DNA from: JBBTCJ01 sp038043285
Lineage (GTDB): Bacteria > Planctomycetota > Phycisphaerae > UBA1845
DNA length: 5,565 nucleotides
Assembly: GCA_038043285.1 (NCBI GenBank)
Contig: JBBTCJ010000075.1
Coordinates: 1 to 5,565 of the forward strand
Reading direction: 5' to 3'
Part shown: positions 1 through 5,346 of the stretch, one piece after another
Position numbering within the stretch: position 1 is the first letter of the stretch
How the letters are laid out: each line of letters begins with the position of its first letter
The notes under the pieces: model-generated
Database searches by the model: none
Told to the model about the DNA's origin: nothing
What the model saw: only the letters and a program-made list of their open reading frames with translations
Translations under genes and position numbers: made by a program

Positions 1-171
1 GGCCAATTCAAAATGACGACCCGCTCTCACCTGGTGAGAAATGCGGGCTAGCCCGGGATTATTCACAACGAACGTCGTGTCGCGCGTTGGCCGTCCGCGG
101 CGTCGGGGCTGGTTCCCGGTGCGGCCTGGCACGGCGTCCTGTACGCCGCCGCACAAGGGGCGACGCTGCAT
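1..171 (-). CDS. Possible partial ORF running off the left edge (weak)
   Basis: On the minus strand an ATG at 171-169 opens a frame of 57 codons without a stop up to the window edge. GGAGG lies only three bases before the ATG, closer than usual. The product would begin MQRRPLCGG and carry an arginine-rich stretch, then a segment ending HFELA. I recognise no family. It would lie 56 bases downstream of the FtsB-like gene on the same strand, so a third operon member is possible. Third codon positions near the edge are not strongly G/C, unlike enolase, and the frame crosses a hairpin. Chance openness in high-GC DNA is a real alternative. Confidence 0.2.
   Translation of the reverse strand, partial: MQRRPLCGGVQDAVPGRTGNQPRRRGRPTRDTTFVVNNPGLARISHQVRAGRHFELA
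20..47. other. Imperfect hairpin downstream of the FtsB-like gene
   Basis: CCCGC (20-24) plus TCTCAC (25-30) pair with GTGAGA (34-39) and GCGGG (43-47), with a CTG loop and a three-base bulge at 40-42, giving about 11 pairs. On the minus strand the sequence after the stem contains only a short T4 run, so it is a weak candidate for an intrinsic terminator. The adjoining GGGCTAGCCC (45-54) is a separate 10-base palindrome. Confidence 0.3.
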
Positions 172-227
172 CGACCTCCCGAATTCGCACACCTGTGATG
201 AAGAATCCGCGATGTTGAGGATTTACG

Positions 228-758
228 TCAGGCGGGCGCGTCGCCGAGTGGCGTTGAACGCCGGTGGATGGCGAAAGCCAGCACCAGCAACGCGACCGAC
301 ATGCCCATGATCAGTCGGCGGGTGTCGGAACCGAGGAACACGCGGTCGTAGTCCATTCCCGGGAGAACTTCGCCGGCGCGGGTCAGCCAGGCGGGCGGTT
401 CGGGCGCGACGACAGCTTCGGTGTTCAGCGCTGCGAACGGGACGTCTTCCACGTCCACGGTTACGACCTGTTCGCCGATCCGCCGGAAGCCGAGGTCGCG
501 CTGGGCGAGACGGGCAATGGCCGCGGGATCCGCTTGAAGCGCCTCGATCGAGTGTTTCTCCAAGGCATCGGCTTCGCGCATTTCGTCCAGCTTCCCTTGC
601 GCGGTTTGTTCGACCATACGCAGCGCCTGGTACTCGCGCCACTCGGGAAGAACGACGCACGGCGTCAGCGCGGCCAGGCCCATCAGCGTCAGCCACCAGA
701 AAACAAAGGGACTTGCCCCGCGAGGGCGCGCCGGGGTGTTTGGGTTATGCGTTCTCAT
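228..758 (-). CDS. FtsB/DivIC-like septum formation initiator family protein
   Basis: A 176-residue predicted membrane protein with the layout of the FtsB/DivIC family, small bitopic proteins that act with FtsL and FtsQ/DivIB in the divisome. Visible in order: a short basic, proline-rich cytoplasmic N-terminus; a hydrophobic segment at about 17-37; a charged, coiled-coil-like stretch at about 40-74; and the family-type turn DPAAIARLAQRDLGFRRIGE at about 77-96. Unusually, a further roughly 50-residue region is followed by a second hydrophobic segment at about 149-165 with a basic tail; classical FtsB has one membrane segment. The ATG at 758 is preferred because AGGTGG lies ten bases upstream. 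The same frame extends to a GTG at 803 with no ribosome-binding site. Enolase ends 101 bases upstream on the same strand, and eno-ftsB adjacency is known from other bacteria, which supports the call. Family assignment is by pattern; the second membrane segment leaves some doubt about function. Confidence 0.75.
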   Translation of the reverse strand: MRTHNPNTPARPRGASPFVFWWLTLMGLAALTPCVVLPEWREYQALRMVEQTAQGKLDEMREADALEKHSIEALQADPAAIARLAQRDLGFRRIGEQVVTVDVEDVPFAALNTEAVVAPEPPAWLTRAGEVLPGMDYDRVFLGSDTRRLIMGMSVALLVLAFAIHRRSTPLGDAPA

Positions 759-859
759 GTTGAGGGGTCCACCTGCGGGGTCTTTCGCGTCCCGGCGATT
801 CACGGCGACCGCGATTTCGGGCCAGCCTCAATCCCGCGGATCGTGGTCAGGTCTTCGAG

Positions 860-2167
860 TCAAGTCGCCTTTCGGCACCCTCTTGTCCAGAACTCTGCTC
901 CGTAGCCGGCCGACGAGCCCAGGTGACTTTGGATGCGCAACAACCGGTTGTACTTGGCGGTTCGATCGCTTCGACAGGGACTTCCGGTCTTGATCTGCCC
1001 GGCGTTGGCGGCGACGGCGATGTCGGCAATGGTGGTGTCCTCGGTTTCGCCGCTGCGGTGGCTGATGACCGCGGCCCAGCCGTTGCGCATGGCCAACTCG
1101 ACGGCGGCCAGCGTCTCGGTGAGCGTGCCGATCTGGTTGACCTTGATGAGAATGGCGTTGGCGGCCTGGCTCTCCAATCCCCGGCGCAAGCGCTTGGTGT
1201 TGGTGACGAACAGGTCGTCCCCGACGAGCTGCACGCGGTCGCCAAGCCTGGCGGTTAACTTTCGCCAGCCCTCCCAATCATCTTCCGCGAGTCCGTCTTC
1301 GATGCTGCGGATGGGATACCGTTCACACCAGTCGGCCCAATGGTCGATCAGTTCGTCGCTGGTGACCAGCTTGTTCGGATCAGACTTGAAGAAACGATAG
1401 CGTTTGGTATTGGTGTCGTACATCTCCGAGGTGGCGGGGTCGAGGGCGATGAAGACGTCCCGGCCGAGTTTGTACCCGGCTGCCTCGACACCTTCGGCGA
1501 TGACCTCCAAGGCCTCCTCGTTGGTTCGCAGGTTGGGGGCGAAACCGCCTTCGTCGCCGACGTTGGTGTTGAGCTTGCGCTTCTGCAACACCTTCTTGAG
1601 CGAATGGAAGCACTCGGCGCCGATGCGCAAACCGTGGGAAAAGGACTCCGCGCCCCATGGTTGGATCATAAACTCCTGAAAGTCCACGTTGTTGTCCGCG
1701 TGCCTGCCGCCATTGAGGATGTTCATCATGGGCACGGGCAGAACGTGTGCCTTGGGTCCGCCGAGGTAGCGGAACAAGGGGAGCTTGCACGATTGGGAGG
1801 CGGCCTTAGCCGTCGCTAGTGATACGGCGAGGATGGCGTTGGCGCCCAAGCGGGATTTGTTCTCGGTTCCGTCGAGTTCGATCATCGCCTGATCGACGTC
1901 TTCTTGGTCGGTGGCGTCGAGTCCGATGACCGCATGGGCGATTTCGCCGTTCACGTGCTCGACGGCTCGCTGCACGCCCTTGCCGAGGTAGCGCTTGGCG
2001 TCGTCGTCGCGGAGTTCGACGGCCTCGTGTTCGCCGGTGGAGGCGCCGGAGGGAACCGCGGCATCGCCGGCGCTGTTGTCTTCCAGGATGACCGTCGCTT
2101 CGACGGTAGGAAACCCGCGCGAATCGAGGATTTCCCGGCCCTCAACGTGAACAATGGTGGTCGGCAA
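860..2167 (-). CDS. eno: Enolase (phosphopyruvate hydratase)
   Basis: Cytosolic Mg-dependent glycolytic enzyme that interconverts 2-phosphoglycerate and phosphoenolpyruvate. At 435 residues it matches the usual bacterial length and looks complete. The N-terminal domain shows GREILDSRG (10-18) and the mobile catalytic loop PSGASTGEHEA (39-49). The barrel domain carries the expected residues: GDEGGFAP with Glu206; metal ligands Asp243 (ALDP), Glu290 (SIEDG) and Asp317 (VGDD); Lys342 (LIKVNQ); His370-Arg-Ser in the SHRSGETED signature; and Lys393 (GQIKTG). A small oddity is Phe at position 19, where most enolases have Asn (RGNPTVE). The start is TTG at 2167, fixed by a strong ribosome-binding site and by alignment of the N-terminus with the family. 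The FtsB-like gene follows on the same strand with no clear terminator between, so the two may be co-transcribed. Confidence 0.98.
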   Translation of the reverse strand: MPTTIVHVEGREILDSRGFPTVEATVILEDNSAGDAAVPSGASTGEHEAVELRDDDAKRYLGKGVQRAVEHVNGEIAHAVIGLDATDQEDVDQAMIELDGTENKSRLGANAILAVSLATAKAASQSCKLPLFRYLGGPKAHVLPVPMMNILNGGRHADNNVDFQEFMIQPWGAESFSHGLRIGAECFHSLKKVLQKRKLNTNVGDEGGFAPNLRTNEEALEVIAEGVEAAGYKLGRDVFIALDPATSEMYDTNTKRYRFFKSDPNKLVTSDELIDHWADWCERYPIRSIEDGLAEDDWEGWRKLTARLGDRVQLVGDDLFVTNTKRLRRGLESQAANAILIKVNQIGTLTETLAAVELAMRNGWAAVISHRSGETEDTTIADIAVAANAGQIKTGSPCRSDRTAKYNRLLRIQSHLGSSAGYGAEFWTRGCRKAT

Positions 2168-2178
2168 AGAGAGCCTCC
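2165..2178 (-). promoter_or_regulatory. Ribosome-binding site and TTG start of eno
   Basis: Read on the minus strand, GGAGG (2178-2174) lies six bases before TTG (2167-2165). The next codons give PTTIVHVEGREILDSRG, the expected enolase N-terminus. No in-frame ATG lies near this point, so TTG is the start. Confidence 0.8.
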
Positions 2179-2257
2179 GTTCTCCCGGTGGGCGAAAGCG
2201 CCAGCAGTATGTATCGGCCCGCGGTCGGCATTCGCTCGAACTTGCTTGAAGATGGGG

Positions 2258-2285
2258 AATCTATGGCGGATTTCGCGTTCGTCAA
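2258..2285 (-). promoter_or_regulatory. Candidate sigma70-type promoter for eno
   Basis: On the minus strand, TTGACG (2285-2280, five of six bases of the -35 consensus) and TAGATT (2263-2258, four of six of the -10 consensus) are 16 bases apart. Transcription from about 2251 would leave a leader of roughly 85 bases before the TTG start. It is the best match I found between eno and the next gene upstream. Prediction is by eye only. Confidence 0.4.
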
Positions 2286-2340
2286 GGAAGAGCCCACTGC
2301 ACGGGTCTGGAACCGGCGGTGCCGCTTGAATACAAGGAGA

Positions 2341-2354
2341 GTAGCGGGTACGGT
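2341..2354. repeat. 14-base direct repeat, copy 1
   Basis: GTAGCGGGTACGGT is found here and again at 2781-2794 in the same orientation. The two copies bracket the four-helix-bundle gene. Flanking bases differ. Confidence 0.75.
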
Positions 2355-2395
2355 TCCTCTGGATCGGCAGGTGCGATCATGGCCAACGACGTCAA

Positions 2396-2409
2396 CGATG
2401 TCGGATGTA
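2396..2409 (+). repeat. Two G-rich heptads at the 3' side of the four-helix-bundle gene
   Basis: CGATGTC and GGATGTA lie directly beyond the stop codon of the minus-strand four-helix-bundle gene. Including the next bases, the block reads as the reverse complement of CTTACATCCG plus ACATCG, matching the C-rich heptads at about 2879-2902. The gene is therefore framed by inverted copies of one motif. Confidence 0.6.
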
Positions 2410-2411
2410 AG

Positions 2412-2768
2412 TCAGTCGCGGCGCGCTTTCGCCGTTCTGATGGAAGCCACGATGATCGCGGTGATTTCGTCGAATTCGCGCATCAGGTCGGCGAGCTTGG
2501 CGGGCGGGACGATGCCGGATTCGGCGAGGAGTTCGAGCCAATAAGCGGACTCGTCTGCTTCTTCCTCGACGATGGCCAGCTTGTGAATGAAATCGGCTCG
2601 CGATTTCCCCCGGCGCGAGGCTCGGTAGTTGGCGCCGACGGACGTGGCCGAGCGAAGCAGTTGTTTGCCGATGACATCGGCCGCTCGCGTGGCCGGCAGC
2701 GATTCGGTGAGCTTGATGACCCGCAGCGCGAATGCCTTGGTCCGGGCTTTCATGGTGTCTTCGTTCAT
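2412..2768 (-). CDS. Four helix bundle protein (23S rRNA intervening-sequence / S23 type)
   Basis: A 118-residue, mostly helical protein of the four-helix-bundle family that includes proteins encoded in 23S rRNA intervening sequences and is related to the Avd accessory proteins of diversity-generating retroelements. The molecular role of stand-alone members is not established. Visible features: a first helix with ARTKAFALRVIKLTESLP (8-25), the conserved QLLRSATSVGANYRASRRGKS (about 36-56), then ADFIHKLAIVEEEADESAYW (58-77) with its acidic run, and a final helix at about 92-113. The ATG at 2768 gives the N-terminus MNEDTMKARTK. In-frame ATGs at 2807 and 2753 are alternatives, and none has a clear ribosome-binding site. 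The 2807 start would place repeat DNA inside the coding region, which argues against it. The gene lies between inverted heptad arrays and between 14-base direct repeats, and is divergent from the R-M genes. Confidence 0.85.
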   Translation of the reverse strand: MNEDTMKARTKAFALRVIKLTESLPATRAADVIGKQLLRSATSVGANYRASRRGKSRADFIHKLAIVEEEADESAYWLELLAESGIVPPAKLADLMREFDEITAIIVASIRTAKARRD

Positions 2769-2780
2769 GGTGATGAAATG

Positions 2781-2794
2781 GTAGCGGGTACGGT
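2781..2794. repeat. 14-base direct repeat, copy 2
   Basis: GTAGCGGGTACGGT, identical to 2341-2354. It lies 13 bases upstream of the preferred start of the four-helix-bundle gene, so it could be a promoter-proximal element, a duplicated target site or a recombination scar. Confidence 0.75.
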
Positions 2795-2803
2795 CGTTTC
2801 CGA

Positions 2804-2916
2804 ACATCCGTCATCGGGATCAACGTCGGATGTTGGAAGTGGGATGTGGGAGGTGAGAAGATTCGGTCTCTCTGCTCGCTTACATCCGCCATCCGACATC
2901 GAACATCCGACATTGG
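2804..2916 (+). repeat. Heptad-repeat hairpin element, copy A
   Basis: Built from a 7-base unit. ACATCCG-type heptads lie at 2804-2817, GGATGTS-type heptads at 2828-2855, a 26-base spacer at 2856-2881, and ACATCCG-type heptads at 2882-2916. The G-rich and C-rich arms are complementary and can fold into a long imperfect hairpin. Within the spacer, GAGA and TCTC can pair further. Bases 2825-2888 match 5021-5084 at 61 of 64 positions in the same orientation. Some frames across such arrays translate to repetitive SDI/HPTS-like peptides, which I regard as spurious. Confidence 0.85.
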
Positions 2917-3033
2917 GCGGCGGCGAAACCGGGCCGTGGAGCGAGACGGCGACGATCGGGGCGTAGCCGGAGAGCATGACCACCCGGCGGCACAACCGCT
3001 ACTCTCTCGCCCACAGTTCCCAGGAATCGCCCA

Positions 3034-4170
3034 ATGACCTACCAGTCCGTTGACAAGCTCCAGAACATGCTCGCGGAGGAAGTGTTCGGCTACGCTGCCG
3101 ACAAGAAGAAGGCATCCGGTCGCGCTTTGGGCACGCTCATTGAGATCGTGACCTTCTACACAATCTGCGCGTGGGACCTGCGCAACTCCATCGCCATCGA
3201 GCGTCCAGTTCCGGAGTTCGCAAACCCGGAAATCTCGCACAACGTTGAGTTCTCGCTGCACCCCATTACCCACACGCGCTCGGTCGCTCTGAAGCCGCTG
3301 CACCTGCCCGTCACGTCCCGCAAGTTGCTTGAAGCGGCGGGCATCGACGGCACGGGGCTAAGTGTAAAAAACCAATCGCTGGTCACGAGGGACAACGTCA
3401 TGCGCAACGCGGCGGTGATCGCCGAGCGCGCCGGCGGATTCATCACCACCCACTTGGTCGGGATGGACGCCAACGGCTGCACTGTCGCCCTGACGGACCT
3501 GCTGGAAGAGCCATTCGCGATCTTCGAGTGCAAGCGGGTGGGCGTCGAAGAGGGGATGCGCAAAGGACCGCAGACCATAGAGAAAGCGAAGCAGGGCGCG
3601 TACGTCGCCCGCTCCGTGTCTGCGTTGCAGAAGTTCCGCCTGAACAACGGCAAGGTCCAGGGCGTGCTCGATACTGGCGACGGGCGGCTCCGCACCGGCG
3701 ACTACATGGCGCTTCTCAGCCAAGTCATCGACGGCTCGGATGCTTCATTGCTCCGAAACTTCATCCTCACCGTCGGCGTGGTCAGCAATCACGGCAACTG
3801 GTTCACCGCTGAGAACCACAATAAGGAACTCAAGGTTCTCGCCCACTCGTACGACTGGCTCCTGTTTCTCACCCACAACGGCCTGTGCCAGGTCATCGAA
3901 AAACTGCTTTTGAAGCCCGTCGCGGAACTCCAGCCCGCCCGCGACGCCTTTCTCGCCAGCTACAGCGGCAAGTCGGGCGCGAACTGCTTCACCAAGGTCA
4001 AGGTCCGCGTCGATGCCGACAAAGCTCTCAAGAGCTACTTCAAGTCGCACGAGGCGCAGGTCGAGAGCTGGTTCAACGTGATCGCGCCCCGCGGCGGCAC
4101 TCTCAAGCAGCTCCGGAAGGATCTGGTCAAACTCGCAGACAAGGATTGGAAGAGGATTCGGGCAACATGA
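3034..4170 (+). CDS. Putative type II restriction endonuclease (PD-(D/E)XK-like)
   Basis: A 378-residue soluble protein that I cannot assign to a named enzyme. The best functional clue is FAIFECKRVG (161-170). It reads as the beta-strand carrying Glu165-x-Lys167 of a PD-(D/E)XK nuclease core, with Asp155 in TDLLEEP a likely partner acidic residue, and is followed by a helix rich in Gln and Lys (GPQTIEKAKQGAYVA, 178-192). An N-terminal helix, GRALGTLIEIVTFYTICAW (29-47), could supply a further acidic residue (Glu37). No signal peptide or membrane segment is evident. The ATG at 3034 has AGGA eight bases upstream. The stop overlaps the methyltransferase start as ATGA, which implies translational coupling and a shared operon and is the main reason for calling it the cognate restriction enzyme. 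The 117 bases between repeat A and this gene show no convincing promoter. Cleavage activity and recognition site are unknown; an accessory nuclease of another defence type is the alternative. Confidence 0.75.
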   Translation: MTYQSVDKLQNMLAEEVFGYAADKKKASGRALGTLIEIVTFYTICAWDLRNSIAIERPVPEFANPEISHNVEFSLHPITHTRSVALKPLHLPVTSRKLLEAAGIDGTGLSVKNQSLVTRDNVMRNAAVIAERAGGFITTHLVGMDANGCTVALTDLLEEPFAIFECKRVGVEEGMRKGPQTIEKAKQGAYVARSVSALQKFRLNNGKVQGVLDTGDGRLRTGDYMALLSQVIDGSDASLLRNFILTVGVVSNHGNWFTAENHNKELKVLAHSYDWLLFLTHNGLCQVIEKLLLKPVAELQPARDAFLASYSGKSGANCFTKVKVRVDADKALKSYFKSHEAQVESWFNVIAPRGGTLKQLRKDLVKLADKDWKRIRAT

Positions 4171-4805
4171 CCGCAGGGCGCAGCATCATTTCGACCAGCC
4201 AGACGTGGTGTACCCCGCCCAAGTACGTCCGCGCTGTGCGCGAGGTCTTGGGCGGGACCATCGCCCTGGACCCCTGTTCAAACCGTTACTCGGTCGTCCG
4301 TGCGGAGGTCGAGTACCAACTCCCCGAGCGCGACGGCCTTCGCAGTACTTGGGACTACCCCACCATCTACGTGAATCCGCCCTACGGGGCCGACCGCCAG
4401 CGCGGCACGACGATCAAGGATTGGCTGCGTAAGTGCGCCGCTGCCCACGAGAACCACGGCTCGGAAGTCCTCGCCCTCGTGCCCGTCGCCACCAACACCA
4501 AGCACTGGAAGCTCTACGTCTTCGGTGCTGCCTCGGCCGTCGCGTTCCTGTACGACACGCGGTTGAAGTTTCTGGTGGACGGCAAGGACGAGGGCAAAGG
4601 TGCCCCGATGTCCTGCGCAATGGTCTACTGGGGTAAGTACGTCGCCCGCTTTGATGAAGTCTTTACCCCGTTCGGCGCGGTGCTCGACCTGCACGAACTG
4701 CAAGGCAAGCCCGTTGGCGCGTCCCGTGATGAACGACACTCGCTCCTGTTCGCCGACGGTCCGGTCAACAGCAACAGCCGTGCGAGACGGCGCGCCCATC
4801 CTTAG
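4167..4805 (+). CDS. Phage-type (Dam-like) N6-adenine DNA methyltransferase
   Basis: A 212-residue S-adenosylmethionine-dependent enzyme predicted to methylate adenine N6 in a specific DNA site. It follows the pattern of the phage DNA N-6-adenine-methyltransferase family (the Pfam 'Dam' phage family, as I recall it). TSQTWCTPPKYV (10-21) is the substrate/cofactor-side TPP motif, IALDPCSN (32-39) the family's DP(A/C)SN cofactor motif, and IYVNPPYG (67-74) the catalytic NPPY of amino-methyltransferases. VLALVPVATNTKHW (101-114) and FLYDTRLKFL (127-136) match later conserved strands. Its length is ordinary for the family. The start overlaps the upstream gene's stop (ATGA). The last 15 or so residues are basic and low in complexity and may not be conserved. 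The family is often found alone in prophages, but here the partner gene suggests it protects host DNA from the upstream nuclease. Confidence 0.9.
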   Translation: MTAGRSIISTSQTWCTPPKYVRAVREVLGGTIALDPCSNRYSVVRAEVEYQLPERDGLRSTWDYPTIYVNPPYGADRQRGTTIKDWLRKCAAAHENHGSEVLALVPVATNTKHWKLYVFGAASAVAFLYDTRLKFLVDGKDEGKGAPMSCAMVYWGKYVARFDEVFTPFGAVLDLHELQGKPVGASRDERHSLLFADGPVNSNSRARRRAHP

Positions 4806-4952
4806 CGGGCTGGTAATCAAGCAAACGAGCAGCGCCACGACAGTCACCATGCCGAGCGAGCGCGCCTTGCCGAGATGCGGCGTGCCGGGACAACCACAAA
4901 AGGCTCGCAAGCGCTTGCTAGTCAGTCCCACCCAGAACGGCGAAACGCCGTT
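4806..4952. other. Spacer after the methyltransferase, with two palindromes
   Basis: No gene is supported here. The stretch contains a 12-base palindrome GCAAGCGCTTGC (4907-4918) and a perfect hairpin (4936-4952). A minus-strand frame starting GTG at 4931 encodes a short hydrophobic run (MVTVVALLVCLITS) but continues only as the antisense of the methyltransferase, so I did not call it. Confidence 0.4.
4936..4952 (+). terminator. Perfect 7-bp hairpin after the R-M genes (possible terminator)
   Basis: AACGGCG (4936-4942) pairs with CGCCGTT (4946-4952) across an AAA loop, 131 bases after the methyltransferase stop. No T-run follows on the plus strand, so intrinsic termination is uncertain. The stem ends exactly where heptad element B begins at 4953. 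Confidence 0.35.
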
Positions 4953-5112
4953 GGATGTGGGATGTCGGAAGTGCGATGTCGGAGGTGTTCTCGATCCGCA
5001 TCACATCCACCATCGACGAGGTCGGATGTTGGAAGTGGGATGTGGGAGGTGAGAGGATTCGGTGTCTCTGCTCCCTTACATCCGAAATCCGCCATCGCAC
5101 ATCGCACATCCC
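4953..5112 (+). repeat. Heptad-repeat hairpin element, copy B (no gene inside)
   Basis: In order: five G-rich heptads (4953-4987), a 15-base spacer, two C-rich heptads (5003-5016), four G-rich heptads (5024-5051), a 26-base loop (5052-5077) and five C-rich heptads (5078-5112). The outer ends form an inverted repeat: 4958-4982 against 5089-5113, 21 of 25 bases complementary. From 5003 rightward it copies element A, with 61 of 64 bases identical over the core at 5021-5084. The segment that holds the four-helix-bundle gene in the first unit is here just 15 bases, so it looks like a deletion derivative. Confidence 0.85.
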
Positions 5113-5154
5113 AAGGAGACGGTGCCAGACTGCGAACGATTCGTGTCGAAGGGT

Positions 5155-5176
5155 AGGTCCCGGCGCGCCGGGACTT
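5155..5176. other. GC-rich perfect hairpin
   Basis: GTCCCGGCGCGCCGGGAC (5157-5174) is an 18-base perfect palindrome, extended one further A-T pair by a G-T wobble. It lies between element B and the small ORF at 5248. The plus-strand bases that follow (TTCTGCGTTCG) are only mildly T-rich. It could be a terminator, an operator or an RNA hairpin. Confidence 0.45.
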
Positions 5177-5247
5177 CTGCGTTCGCCCCCGAAGTTCTGT
5201 ATATGTTAGGTAACGGCGCCGCCGCGCCGAAAAAGAAGGGATCTCCC

Positions 5248-5346
5248 ATGCCCAAAGTCCTCTCCCATCGCCGGCTTCACCGCGCCCGCGCCCAACTCCA
5301 GCGCCGGTGCAACCCCGATCAGACCCCAACGGAAGGACCGCGATGA
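5248..5346 (+). CDS. Small ORF, 32 residues, arginine-rich (hypothetical)
   Basis: A 32-codon frame beginning MPKVLSHRRLHRARAQLQRR. GAAGGG lies seven bases before the ATG, a good ribosome-binding site. The stop overlaps the next ATG as ATGA, suggesting a leader ORF coupled to the following frame. The product is strongly basic and resembles no family I know. An AT-richer patch at 5199-5207 upstream could belong to a promoter, but I see no convincing -35 element. Such a short ORF in high-GC DNA could be fortuitous; the ribosome-binding site and the overlap are the only support. Confidence 0.35.
   Translation: MPKVLSHRRLHRARAQLQRRCNPDQTPTEGPR

Larger units (their letters stand above)
2396..2916 (-). 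mobile_element. Putative repeat-bounded unit carrying the four-helix-bundle gene
   Basis: In plus-strand order this unit holds two G-rich heptads (2396-2409), the four-helix-bundle gene on the minus strand, two C-rich heptads (2804-2817), four G-rich heptads (2828-2855), a 26-base loop (2856-2881) and five C-rich heptads (2882-2916). A gene between complementary ends resembles the intervening sequences of 23S rRNA genes, which can encode proteins of this family, but no rRNA sequence is visible here. The same array order without the gene recurs at 4953-5112. Mobility is inferred from this architecture alone: no transposase is present and the exact ends are not established. Confidence 0.35.

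Noticed and set aside
759..859. Possible terminator between eno and the FtsB-like gene
   Set aside because: No stem of useful length followed by a T-run on the minus strand; co-transcription is more likely.
264..905. Long plus-strand open frame opposite the FtsB-like gene
   Set aside because: It is antisense to a well-supported coding region, shows no recognisable domain, and is typical of high-GC antisense openness.
2319..2966. 215-codon plus-strand open frame across the four-helix-bundle gene and repeat A
   Set aside because: It is antisense to the conserved four-helix-bundle gene and runs through repeat DNA, with no family resemblance.
2976..3054. 25-codon ORF overlapping the nuclease start, a possible leader peptide or controller protein
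   Set aside because: It is too short for a controller (HTH) protein, its ribosome-binding site is too close to the ATG, and there is no other support.
2392..3303. 303-codon minus-strand frame with SDV/HPT-rich peptide
   Set aside because: The repetitive peptide is a translation of the heptad arrays; the rest is an out-of-frame reading of the four-helix-bundle gene and the antisense of the nuclease gene.
4278..4931. Minus-strand frame starting GTG at 4931 with a short hydrophobic segment
   Set aside because: Most of it is antisense to the methyltransferase, and the hydrophobic run alone does not support a gene.
4953..5112. Heptad arrays considered as a CRISPR array
   Set aside because: The units are 7 bases with no unique spacers of constant length, both orientations alternate, and no cas genes are present.
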